Of a stretch of 5,825 bases of DNA, positions 1-5,293 are shown piece after piece (position 1 is the stretch's first letter; every line of letters begins with the position of its first letter). Under the pieces are notes generated by a model. The model saw nothing but the letters and a program-made list of their open reading frames with translations. It had not been told where the DNA came from and made no database searches. Made by a program: the position numbers and the translations under genes. The stretch spans positions 1 to 5,825 of the forward strand of contig CALUSZ010000113.1 in NCBI GenBank assembly GCA_944323495.1, read 5' to 3'. Source of the stretch: Candidatus Gastranaerophilales bacterium. Its GTDB lineage: Bacteria; Cyanobacteriota; Vampirovibrionia; Gastranaerophilales; Gastranaerophilaceae.

Positions 1-1
1 A

Positions 2-7
2 TATAAT
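2..7 (+). promoter_or_regulatory. Candidate -10 box for the nucleotidyltransferase gene
   Basis: A perfect TATAAT lies 49 bases before ATG 57. It would give a leader of about 40 bases containing the ribosome binding site. The -35 region would fall outside the window, and the surroundings are so AT-rich that a chance match is possible. Confidence 0.35.
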
Positions 8-43
8 ACTCCCATATCAATTATGTAATATTATATCATAATT

Positions 44-51
44 AAAGGCGG
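44..51 (+). promoter_or_regulatory. Ribosome binding site choosing ATG 57
   Basis: AAAGGCGG is the only purine-rich Shine-Dalgarno-like run here. Its AAAGG core ends 8 bases before ATG 57, a normal spacing. It touches the in-frame GTG at 51, so the GTG is an unlikely start. Confidence 0.6.
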
Positions 52-56
52 TGTGT

Positions 57-848
57 ATGCAAATAAACAGAAATCATGAAATCCTGATGGAAATGGTTGA
101 GCAGTATAAAAAGCTTAAAGAGGTAGAATCTATCGGATTGGCCGGCTCTTCTACTGCAAAGACAGCTGATAACAAGTCTGACTATGATATTTATATTTAC
201 GGAAAACAAGAGCCGCCTATTGAAGCTAGACGTGAAATTGCAGAGAAATATGCCGATAGAATGGAGATAGATAATCATTATTTTGAAACCGGCGATACTT
301 TCACATTGAGAGAAACCGGAAAACCGATTGATATAATGTACCGCAATCCGGATTTTATAGAAGGTAATATAAAATGGGTTTGGGAAGATGGTAATGCATC
401 TTTAGGTTATACGACTTGCTTTGTGGATAATATTAGAAAAACAGACGTTTTGTATGATAAAAACGGCTGGCTTGAGGGTGTAAAAAAACGTGTTGATACG
501 CCTTATCCGGAAAAACTCGCGTTAAATATTATAAAAAAGAATTTTGCATATTTAAAAGATGCAATGTTCTCATACAGAGACCAAATTGCATCAGCCGTAG
601 AAAGATGTGATTTTGTAAGCATTAATCATAGATGCGCAGCTTTTCTTGCAAGCTATTTTGATATAATCTTTGCCAAAAACCGTGTTCTGAATCCGGGTGA
701 GAAAAAACTCATACCGTTTGCTTTAAAAAACTGCAAAATTCTTCCGGAAGGGTTTGAGAGTGATGTAAAAACACTTTCAGTCGGAGAAGTCTCAAAACGC
801 TTACCGACAGCAGATAAGATGGTCGAAAATTTAAGAAAAATATTATAG
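57..848 (+). CDS. DUF4037-type nucleotidyltransferase-fold protein
   Basis: The predicted 263-residue protein opens with a minimal nucleotidyltransferase domain. GSS at residues 30-32 is followed by the acidic pair of the SDYDIYIY stretch (D42, D44), and a third candidate metal-binding Asp lies in PIDIMYR (D92). This is the G-S...D-x-D...D layout of the DNA polymerase beta-like superfamily. The C-terminal two thirds has segments I associate with DUF4037 proteins: ASLGYTTCF (114-122), PYPEKL (149-154) and the NHRCAAFLASYFDIIFAKNRV region (190-210), probably helical. By family knowledge such proteins would transfer a nucleotide to an unknown acceptor; the substrate cannot be read from sequence. 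All three acidic residues are present, so it is probably active. I chose ATG at 57 rather than GTG at 51 because AAAGG at 44-48 sits 8 bases before the ATG and would be too close to the GTG. It stands alone, with the next gene starting 92 bases later. Family assignment is fairly sure, function is not. Confidence 0.85.
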   Translation: MQINRNHEILMEMVEQYKKLKEVESIGLAGSSTAKTADNKSDYDIYIYGKQEPPIEARREIAEKYADRMEIDNHYFETGDTFTLRETGKPIDIMYRNPDFIEGNIKWVWEDGNASLGYTTCFVDNIRKTDVLYDKNGWLEGVKKRVDTPYPEKLALNIIKKNFAYLKDAMFSYRDQIASAVERCDFVSINHRCAAFLASYFDIIFAKNRVLNPGEKKLIPFALKNCKILPEGFESDVKTLSVGEVSKRLPTADKMVENLRKIL

Positions 849-914
849 TGTTACTAATTGTAAAATTTTCCATTTACCCGCGCAACAAAAACTTTTCTTT
901 TGTTTTAATTTGTG

Positions 915-920
915 TATAAT
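915..920 (+). promoter_or_regulatory. Candidate -10 box just ahead of the kinase gene
   Basis: TATAAT lies 20 bases before ATG 941. The -35 position at 17 bp spacing (892-897, CTTTTC) matches the TTGACA consensus poorly. Transcription would start near 926-928, inside the purine-rich AAAGGA at 926-931, so the mRNA leader would be only about 14 bases long. Confidence 0.45.
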
Positions 921-940
921 AGAACAAAGGAAAAGATTTT

Positions 941-1783
941 ATGATGCAAAGTATATCAACTTCACAAAATATATCAAAACCAACAACGTTATGTGATGAG
1001 ATAGAGCGTTATTTACAGAGAGTTTTTGAGCAGGAAATGAGAGCAGAAGGCTCAATTCTTGTGAGTTACTCTCCTTTTGTAATCAAAAAACTTGCCGCCT
1101 ACCTCTCAGGCAGAATCAAAATGCCCGCATCTATCGGTATAGCAGGAGAGACCGCCAGCGGAAAGTCAACAATTACAATGGACTTAATAGATACAATCCA
1201 ATCCTTTGCATCTGAATTCAATATCGAAGATGTTATTACCCGCGTAAACACTGATGACTATTACTATGACCGTTCTGAAATGGTTAAAGCAGCCGGAAGT
1301 TTTTCAGAGTTTGCTAAGAATTATGATTTAGATGTTCCGCAAGCTCTTGAGCTTGAATTAATGCATAAACATATTAAGGAATTGCTTTCAGGAAAAGAAA
1401 CTTATCTTCCTAAATATGACATGAGCGGAACTGCAAAACGTTTTGATAATTATACTTTAGCTAAACCTTCTAAGATTATTATTTCAGAAGGTTTATTTAC
1501 GCTCACGGATAAGGTAAAAGATGCATTTGATTTTAAGATTTACGTTGATATTGATGAAAAAATCAAAAAAGAACGATTTTATATCCGTGCAAAAGAACGC
1601 GACCTCGGTGATTCTGCCGACATTATTTATAAAAATGCAAACGAAAAAGCCGAAGTTCATATCCGTCCTTGTAAAAAACAGGCAGATATAGTTTTATCAG
1701 GTTCAGCAGATAGAATTAAATACAAAAATTTCTTAAATAGAATTATTGAAGTTATTCACGAGCTTTATTTTAGTGAAGTATAG
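941..1783 (+). CDS. Uridine-kinase-like P-loop kinase (PRK/URK family)
   Basis: A 280-residue protein with the landmarks of the uridine kinase / phosphoribulokinase family in order. These are a Walker A loop GETASGKST (69-77) after a hydrophobic strand, NTDDYYYD (103-110) at the place of the family's substrate-binding Asp and aromatic residues, DLDVPQALELELM (129-141) matching the usual D-P-x-A-L-D region, an LPKYDMS stretch (156-162), and IISEGLF (180-186) as the Walker-B-like strand. The distal part (about 204-252) has an Arg/Lys-rich segment like the family's lid, ending in RPCKKQADIVLSG. Typical bacterial uridine kinases are about 210 residues with Walker A within the first 20. This protein carries about 60 extra N-terminal residues, mostly predicted helix. 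ATG 941 has AAAGGA 9 bases upstream; ATG 944 is an alternative. The probable reaction is ATP-dependent phosphorylation of a nucleoside or other small hydroxyl substrate in the cytoplasm. I do not assign udk because the extension and divergent substrate region leave specificity open. Confidence 0.85.
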   Translation: MMQSISTSQNISKPTTLCDEIERYLQRVFEQEMRAEGSILVSYSPFVIKKLAAYLSGRIKMPASIGIAGETASGKSTITMDLIDTIQSFASEFNIEDVITRVNTDDYYYDRSEMVKAAGSFSEFAKNYDLDVPQALELELMHKHIKELLSGKETYLPKYDMSGTAKRFDNYTLAKPSKIIISEGLFTLTDKVKDAFDFKIYVDIDEKIKKERFYIRAKERDLGDSADIIYKNANEKAEVHIRPCKKQADIVLSGSADRIKYKNFLNRIIEVIHELYFSEV

Positions 1784-1807
1784 GGTTTTAGCTGTTTTTT
1801 TTATACT

Positions 1808-1840
1808 CTAATGTAACACAATACTAATTGTGTTACATAA
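1808..1840 (+). repeat. Left copy of 33-bp inverted repeat, itself a palindrome
   Basis: The 33 bases are the exact reverse complement of 1958-1990. The inner 28 bases (1811-1838) are also a perfect palindrome with a 12-base arm ATGTAACACAAT, a 4-base centre ACTA, and the complementary arm. It lies 24 bases after the kinase stop codon. No T-run follows it on either strand, so it is not a standard intrinsic terminator. Confidence 0.95.
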
Positions 1841-1957
1841 TTATAAAGTAAACTGAACAAAAAAAGTTGTTATTTTAGGGATATTTTGTTACAAAGTGTT
1901 ACAATACGCTATGCAATATATAAATATTATATATAAATAAGCTCGATATGTTACTTT

Positions 1958-1990
1958 TTATGTAACACAATTAGTATTGTGTTACATTAG
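1958..1990 (-). repeat. Right copy of 33-bp inverted repeat, abutting the ribosome binding site
   Basis: Exact reverse complement of 1808-1840. The inner 28 bases (1960-1987) form the same 12-bp-arm palindrome with centre TAGT. It ends at the start of the purine-rich AGGAAAGGA ribosome binding site (1989-1997) of the gene at 2005. If transcribed, it would fold into a hairpin immediately upstream of that site. Confidence 0.95.
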
Positions 1991-2004
1991 GAAAGGAAAT
2001 TTAT

Positions 2005-3027
2005 ATGCATAACGTGAATTTAAGTTTTAAAGCGGCCGAAGCTCTGCCAAAAACCTCAATGCCTGTTCAACAGAGCAACAATAACAATAACCCAGCAGAA
2101 TCGTCTGCAAATGGTACTAAATCATTGTTGCTTGGACTAACAGCCCTTGCAAGTGCAGCTATTGCGGGGATTGCGCTTTATAAAAATCATGGTATGCAAA
2201 AAGAGTTAAATAGAACAATAAAAAAACTTGATGAAGCTCAAGCAGAATTAAAAAAAGTTGTTAATGATACAGAAAATAAAATAAAAAATGCCGTTGATGA
2301 TGCTTTAAAAACAACAAAGCCTGAGCCTGCAGTAGAGGTAAAACCACCTACAAAGGCTATGACAGAAAATGTCCAAACCCCTCCGGTGCAAAAAACAAAA
2401 AGGCAAAGAAATAATGGTAATTATAACTATCAACCAAATACTCAAAACAAGCCTTTATATGATGAAAAATTAGCAAAAGAGGGCGAGGCCATAATTGAAG
2501 CAGAAGAAGCTGCCGCTCGCAAAGCAAAAAAAGCTAGCGACAGACGTAACCAGGAATGGTTAGATAGACAACATAAAATTAAAGAACAAGAATACAGTGA
2601 TTTTATGAATAAAGCAATGTCTGAAAAAGAGACAAAAGAAGGGCTTGCTATTATTGAAGCTGAAGAAGCGGCCGCCCGTAAAGCTCAAAAAGCAAGCGAT
2701 AGGCGTAATCAGGAATGGGTTGAAAAGCAGCACAAAATCAAAGAACAAGAATATAACAAATGGTTCTATGAGAATAATGAAGCTTTCGATGCGATAGAAG
2801 AAACCGTTGATTCTGAATTAAAAATAAAAGCTGATAATGTACTTCGCCGCCAAGAAATAGAAGAAACTTTTGCACAACATCCTATTAGAGCAAGCTATTT
2901 GAATGCTAAAGCTTCTGTTCGCCATTTTTACAAAAGTAAGCTTGAAAATCCTATAAACCAAACAACATCAAATATAAAAGCCAAATTTAGCAAACTTAAG
3001 AACATATTTTCAAGAAAAACTGATTAG
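2005..3027 (+). CDS. Single-pass membrane protein with duplicated charged coil segment, unknown function
   Basis: I do not recognise this 340-residue protein by homology. Residues 7-9 (SFK) sit in a short, Asn/Gln-rich N-terminal stretch. A hydrophobic segment follows at about 40-59 (LLLGLTALASAAIAGIALYK), long enough for one transmembrane helix. Residues 63-104 are a heptad-like charged helix, probable coiled coil, and 105-150 is a Pro/Asn/Gln-rich linker. Two near-identical 40-residue copies then occur at 158-197 and 211-250 (35 of 40 identical), rich in Glu, Ala, Lys and Arg and predicted helical. The C-terminal 50 residues are basic. The layout suggests a membrane-anchored rod or scaffold; topology cannot be decided. 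AAAGGAA at 1992-1998 lies 6 bases before ATG 2005 and supports the start. The gene follows the inverted-repeat region, which may control it, and its last 4 bases overlap the convergent trmD. The SFK motif and composition recall hypothetical proteins of Gastranaerophilales (inference). Confidence 0.8.
   Translation: MHNVNLSFKAAEALPKTSMPVQQSNNNNNPAESSANGTKSLLLGLTALASAAIAGIALYKNHGMQKELNRTIKKLDEAQAELKKVVNDTENKIKNAVDDALKTTKPEPAVEVKPPTKAMTENVQTPPVQKTKRQRNNGNYNYQPNTQNKPLYDEKLAKEGEAIIEAEEAAARKAKKASDRRNQEWLDRQHKIKEQEYSDFMNKAMSEKETKEGLAIIEAEEAAARKAQKASDRRNQEWVEKQHKIKEQEYNKWFYENNEAFDAIEETVDSELKIKADNVLRRQEIEETFAQHPIRASYLNAKASVRHFYKSKLENPINQTTSNIKAKFSKLKNIFSRKTD
2476..2595 (+). repeat. Internal protein repeat, copy 1
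   Basis: Encodes residues 158-197 of the membrane protein, from KEG to the KIKEQEY end. It matches copy 2 in 35 of 40 residues. Seventeen of the 35 identical residues use different synonymous codons in the two copies. Confidence 0.95.
2635..2754 (+). repeat. Internal protein repeat, copy 2
   Basis: Encodes residues 211-250, 53 residues downstream of copy 1 in the same frame. The replacements are E to L, K to Q, and a run LDR to VEK, mostly conservative. The spacers between and after the copies (198-210 and 251 onward) are not alike beyond the repeat. Confidence 0.95.
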
Positions 3028-3740
3028 TCAAAATTATTTATAGATTTGTATTTTTCATACAAATCCGGGCGTTTTGATTTTGTTCTCAAGAGTTTTTGCT
3101 CATGGCGGAATTCTTCAATGAGTTTGTGATTGCCGTTAAGAAGCACTTCCGGAACCTTAAGCCCTCTATATTCTCTTGGTTTTGTATATTGCGGATACTC
3201 TAATAAACCATCGGAGAAACTGTCATCATGAGCCGATTCAATTTTCCCCAAAGTACCCTCAATTTTCCTGGAGACACTATCTATAATACAAAGAGCAGGA
3301 AGTTCGCCCCCTGTAAGTACAAAATCCCCGATTGAAATCTCACGCGGCTTAATAATTTCCCTAATCCTCTCATCAAACCCTTCGTAATGCCCGCATAGAA
3401 TTATAATCCTGTCATACTCAGCAAGCTCATTAGATATTTTGTCCGTAAACGGTTCGCCTTGAGGAGTCATCATTATTGTAATGCATTTTTCACTATTATT
3501 TACCCCTTTATTTACCCCAACCGCTTCATAACAGTCAACATAAGGCTGTGGCATTAAAACCATTCCGGCTCCGCCTCCATAAGGAGTATCGTCAACTTTT
3601 TTGTGTTTATCAAGAGTATAATCCCGAGGATTATGAGTTACAACTTCAATAATCCCCTCTTCGCTTGCCCTCTTCATTATGCTGAAATCCATATGAGAGC
3701 TGATTAATTCAGGAAACAGAGTTAAAACATCAAACCTCAT
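3024..3740 (-). CDS. trmD: tRNA (guanine-N1)-methyltransferase TrmD
   Basis: TrmD methylates N1 of G37 next to the anticodon of tRNAs with a G at position 36, using S-adenosylmethionine, and prevents +1 frameshifting. The 238-residue protein is near the family's usual length. The SPOUT trefoil-knot signatures are all present: VDDTPYGGGAGMV (49-61), MTPQG (91-95), ILCGHYEGFDERI (114-126) and ISIGDFVLTGGELPA (135-149). HDDSFSDGLLEYPQYTKP (171-188) carries the catalytic Asp, D173 by alignment with E. coli D169, with R158 corresponding to E. coli R154. GNH and EEFR in the C-terminal domain (203-212) are also typical. ATG 3740 shares ATGA with the rimM stop codon, and GAGGGG (3749-3754) lies 8 bases upstream, so translation is probably coupled. 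It ends convergently, overlapping the membrane-protein gene by 4 bases. Confidence 0.98.
   Translation of the reverse strand: MRFDVLTLFPELISSHMDFSIMKRASEEGIIEVVTHNPRDYTLDKHKKVDDTPYGGGAGMVLMPQPYVDCYEAVGVNKGVNNSEKCITIMMTPQGEPFTDKISNELAEYDRIIILCGHYEGFDERIREIIKPREISIGDFVLTGGELPALCIIDSVSRKIEGTLGKIESAHDDSFSDGLLEYPQYTKPREYRGLKVPEVLLNGNHKLIEEFRHEQKLLRTKSKRPDLYEKYKSINNFD
3043..3065. terminator. Possible bidirectional hairpin at the convergent gene ends
   Basis: A perfect 9-bp stem (GATTTGTAT / ATACAAATC) with a 5-base loop TTTTC starts 15 bases after the membrane-protein stop codon and lies in the last codons of trmD. T-rich DNA follows on both sides (TTTTGATTTTG at 3072-3082 on +, TAATTTTG on -), but no clean T-run adjoins the stem. 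It may help end transcription from either side, with low certainty. Confidence 0.3.
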
Positions 3741-4249
3741 TCCAAAAGCCCCTCGAGGTTATTTATCTGTATTCTTCTATTTTTAATATCTACAGATAAA
3801 ACAATTGCCTTAACAAAAGGGACGAGCGATATTTTCTTGCTCAATGTCTTTACGGATAATAAATCACTTGCGCCGTTATTTGAAACCCCGACAACTGCGC
3901 CGACCTTTTTTTCTCCATCATACACATCAAGACCTACAAGCTCATCTATTAGAAACTCATCTTCTTCCAGAAATTCTCTTGCCGTGTTTTCATCAACAAA
4001 CAAAAGCTGGTTTTTGTATTCCAAAATATCGTTTAAAGTATCAATTCCCTTAAACTTAATTATCCCGCATTTTGGAGTAAATCTGATGCGCGAAATTTCA
4101 AGAAGCTTATATTCACCATTTTGCTGGACATAAACAGATTTTAACTTTGATAAAAATTCTTCTCTGTTTTTAGAATATCCAAGCTTAGCTTCACCCTGAA
4201 CACCGTGAAAATTAAGAATTTTTCCCACAGAGACAAAATTATTCTTCAT
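3737..4249 (-). CDS. rimM: Ribosome maturation factor RimM
   Basis: RimM binds S19 and assists late assembly of the 30S head domain around 16S rRNA. The 170-residue protein has the RimM N-terminal beta-barrel (VGKILNFHGVQGEAKL at 8-23, FKGIDTLNDILEYKNQLLFV at 66-85) and a C-terminal PRC-barrel (about 99-170: LIDELVGLDVYD, GAVVGVSNNGASDLLSVKT, VPFVKAIVLSVDI). Family proteins run about 165-185 residues, which supports the ATG at 4249. The frame stays open 30 codons further upstream, but that Arg/Lys-rich stretch is the C-terminal coding region of the preceding gene in another frame. The start overlaps that gene by 11 bases, and only a weak purine-rich ribosome site (AAGAAG) precedes it, pointing to translational coupling. 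The stop overlaps trmD by 4 bases. Confidence 0.96.
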   Translation of the reverse strand: MKNNFVSVGKILNFHGVQGEAKLGYSKNREEFLSKLKSVYVQQNGEYKLLEISRIRFTPKCGIIKFKGIDTLNDILEYKNQLLFVDENTAREFLEEDEFLIDELVGLDVYDGEKKVGAVVGVSNNGASDLLSVKTLSKKISLVPFVKAIVLSVDIKNRRIQINNLEGLLE

Positions 4250-5171
4250 CTTCTTTCTTCTTAGGTTTTCTGCCGCGTTTAGGTTTTTCTTCTGCCGGAG
4301 CCTCCTCTGGTTCTGAAGCGGCTTCAGCCTTAGCTTCAACTGCTACCGGAACTTTTTCTTCAGAAGACGGTTTAGTATGCTTTGCAACCATATAATCAGC
4401 CGGCTTGTCAGCCCTATCTTCATTCCATCTATCTAAGCCCATTTGAGCACGTATAAGCTTAATACCAACGTGAACTCTCCACTCGTCCATCTTCAATTGT
4501 GCCGCAATAATCTTATGGCAGCCAATCGGCGGAAGCGGTAAAAGCGGTTCATACAATGCTTTAATAGCCATCATCTGATCCGGAGAAATTGCAAGCTTAC
4601 GTTTCGGAAACGGAAGTTTCGGAAGCATCATCTTTTGTCTTACAAGATTTATCCCGAAAAATACTTTCTGCGGTTCAATACCTAATTTAGCGCCGATTAC
4701 TTCATGACAATCCGGATTTGGAAGCGGAAGCATGGCTTTATACAAAACTTCTATCTGTTCTAATTGCTCCTTGCTTATTAATAATGGTCTTGGAGCTTTT
4801 TGCTTTTTAGGCCCCTGTTTTCTTGGCTGCGGCCTTACACTTGCATAATTGTTTCTAAACCCGCCTCTGTTATCAGGTCTTCTTTGCGGACGGTTGTTAT
4901 TATCCCTTCTTTGATATCCGCCCTGCTGTCCTCCGCGATTATCACGTCTCTGGTAATTATTATTCCTGTTATACCCGCCCTGCTGCGGTCTGTCATAACT
5001 TCTCGGACGAGACTCAGTGGAGTACGAACTATAAGAGCTGTAGCTCTGCATAGGTTTTTCATCACTCGATTCGCTTCCTTTATCTGCGTATAAGCAATTA
5101 GGACATATCACTCTTTTGGGGTTCTTAGTTTCAAATTCCGCACCACACTTAATGCACTTGTTTACATACAT
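4239..5171 (-). CDS. Zinc-ribbon, RGG-like, twin-repeat probable nucleic-acid-binding protein
   Basis: No family name can be given for this 310-residue protein. The N-terminus is a zinc ribbon with two cysteine pairs, CIKC (6-9) and CPNC (23-26). A low-complexity tract follows (about 43-128): Ser/Tyr first, then Arg/Gly/Asn/Gln, with QQGGY at 63-67 and 82-86, YQRRDN twice and DNRGG twice, resembling RGG-type RNA-binding tracts. Two related units follow at 131-183 and 194-246, 22 of 53 positions identical, each with LPLP and an invariant Cys-His pair (155-156, 218-219). Each ends in a helix-turn-helix-like pattern (IIAAQLKMDEWRVHVGIKLIR in the second, 221-241). The tail is Ala/Glu/Pro-rich and ends with KPKRGRKPKKK (296-306), similar to an AT-hook. 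AAGAGG (5180-5185) is 8 bases before ATG 5171. Coupled to rimM-trmD, it may act on RNA or ribosomes (inference); DNA binding is also possible. Confidence 0.85.
   Translation of the reverse strand: MYVNKCIKCGAEFETKNPKRVICPNCLYADKGSESSDEKPMQSYSSYSSYSTESRPRSYDRPQQGGYNRNNNYQRRDNRGGQQGGYQRRDNNNRPQRRPDNRGGFRNNYASVRPQPRKQGPKKQKAPRPLLISKEQLEQIEVLYKAMLPLPNPDCHEVIGAKLGIEPQKVFFGINLVRQKMMLPKLPFPKRKLAISPDQMMAIKALYEPLLPLPPIGCHKIIAAQLKMDEWRVHVGIKLIRAQMGLDRWNEDRADKPADYMVAKHTKPSSEEKVPVAVEAKAEAASEPEEAPAEEKPKRGRKPKKKEDEE
4434..4592 (-). repeat. Second Cys-His / helix-turn-helix-like unit
   Basis: Encodes residues 194-246. Shared positions with the first unit include Ile-Ser at the start, Leu-Tyr, LPLP, CH, and the Gly-Ile-x-Leu-x-Arg end. 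Divergence is high enough to be an old duplication rather than recent copying. Confidence 0.85.
4623..4781 (-). repeat. First Cys-His / helix-turn-helix-like unit
   Basis: Encodes residues 131-183 of the zinc-ribbon protein, with LPLP at 148-151 and CH at 155-156. It aligns without gaps to residues 194-246 at an offset of 63 residues, with 22 identities. Confidence 0.85.
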
Positions 5172-5203
5172 AATAAAAGCCTCTTAACCAAATTAAATAA
5201 AAA

Positions 5204-5232
5204 ATATCACTGCTAATAAATAATCCTATCAA
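5204..5232 (-). promoter_or_regulatory. Weak second promoter candidate for the same cluster
   Basis: TTGATA (5232-5227), a 17-bp spacer and TGATAT (5209-5204) would give a 25-base leader. The -10 matches only 3 of 6 consensus positions, so this is a fallback to the stronger site at 5294-5322. Confidence 0.2.
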
Positions 5233-5256
5233 TTAAAAATAATATGAGATTTAATC

Positions 5257-5284
5257 AAAAAACTTGGAGTTGAAAAATCAACTC
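5257..5284 (-). terminator. Small hairpin plus T-run between flagellin and the rimM cluster
   Basis: On the - strand, GAGTTGA pairs with TCAACTC across a TTTT loop (5284-5267), followed after four bases by six T (5262-5257). It could end flagellin transcripts about 93 bases past their stop codon. The stem is short, with three G-C pairs, and lies just after the predicted start of the 5294-5322 promoter, so it could instead be a leader hairpin. Confidence 0.45.
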
Positions 5285-5293
5285 TACATATGC

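Larger units (their letters stand above)
1784..2004. other. Structured intergenic region: possible MITE-like element or operator array
   Basis: This 221-base gap holds the inverted repeat pair around a 117-base centre (1841-1957). The motif TGTTACA or its complement TGTAACA appears at 1812-1818, 1831-1837, 1887-1893, 1897-1903, 1961-1967 and 1980-1986, with a truncated TGTTAC at 1949-1954. The pair at 1887 and 1897 is in direct orientation, one helical turn apart. TA dinucleotides flank the 28-bp palindromes at 1809-1810 and 1988-1989, as would be left by a TA-targeting element. An AT-rich stretch at 1917-1940 is the likeliest place for the promoter of the downstream gene, but no convincing -35/-10 pair is visible. 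No ORF fits inside. Confidence 0.6.

Noticed and set aside
852..861. TACTAATTGT after the first gene, matching the centre of the left palindrome
   Set aside because: Only 10 AT-rich bases match, with no second arm; chance is the simpler explanation.
1795..1802. Run of eight T after the kinase stop codon, as an intrinsic terminator
   Set aside because: No stable stem precedes the run; only a 4-base AGCT self-match can pair upstream, with a T-T mismatch next to it.
1815..1834. Palindrome core as an NrdR box (ACACAAT...ATTGTGT)
   Set aside because: The half-sites resemble the NrdR consensus but are separated by 4 rather than 2 bases, and the downstream gene is not a ribonucleotide reductase.
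1811..1838. Palindrome as a Rho-independent terminator
   Set aside because: No T-run follows the stem on either strand; on + the T-run is before the hairpin, and on - an A-run follows.
1812..1838. NtcA-type site (GTA-N8-TAC)
   Set aside because: The spacing of GTA and TAC in the palindrome is not 8 at any register I could find.
3738..4339. Longer RimM starting at 4339 with 30 extra residues
   Set aside because: The extension is Arg/Lys-rich with no RimM similarity and is an out-of-frame reading of the preceding gene's tail; the family's N-terminus begins near the Met at 4249.
4835..5065. Other-frame open reading frames across the Arg/Gly tract on both strands
   Set aside because: Their openness follows from the biased composition of the real gene; they have no ribosome sites and no protein-like features.
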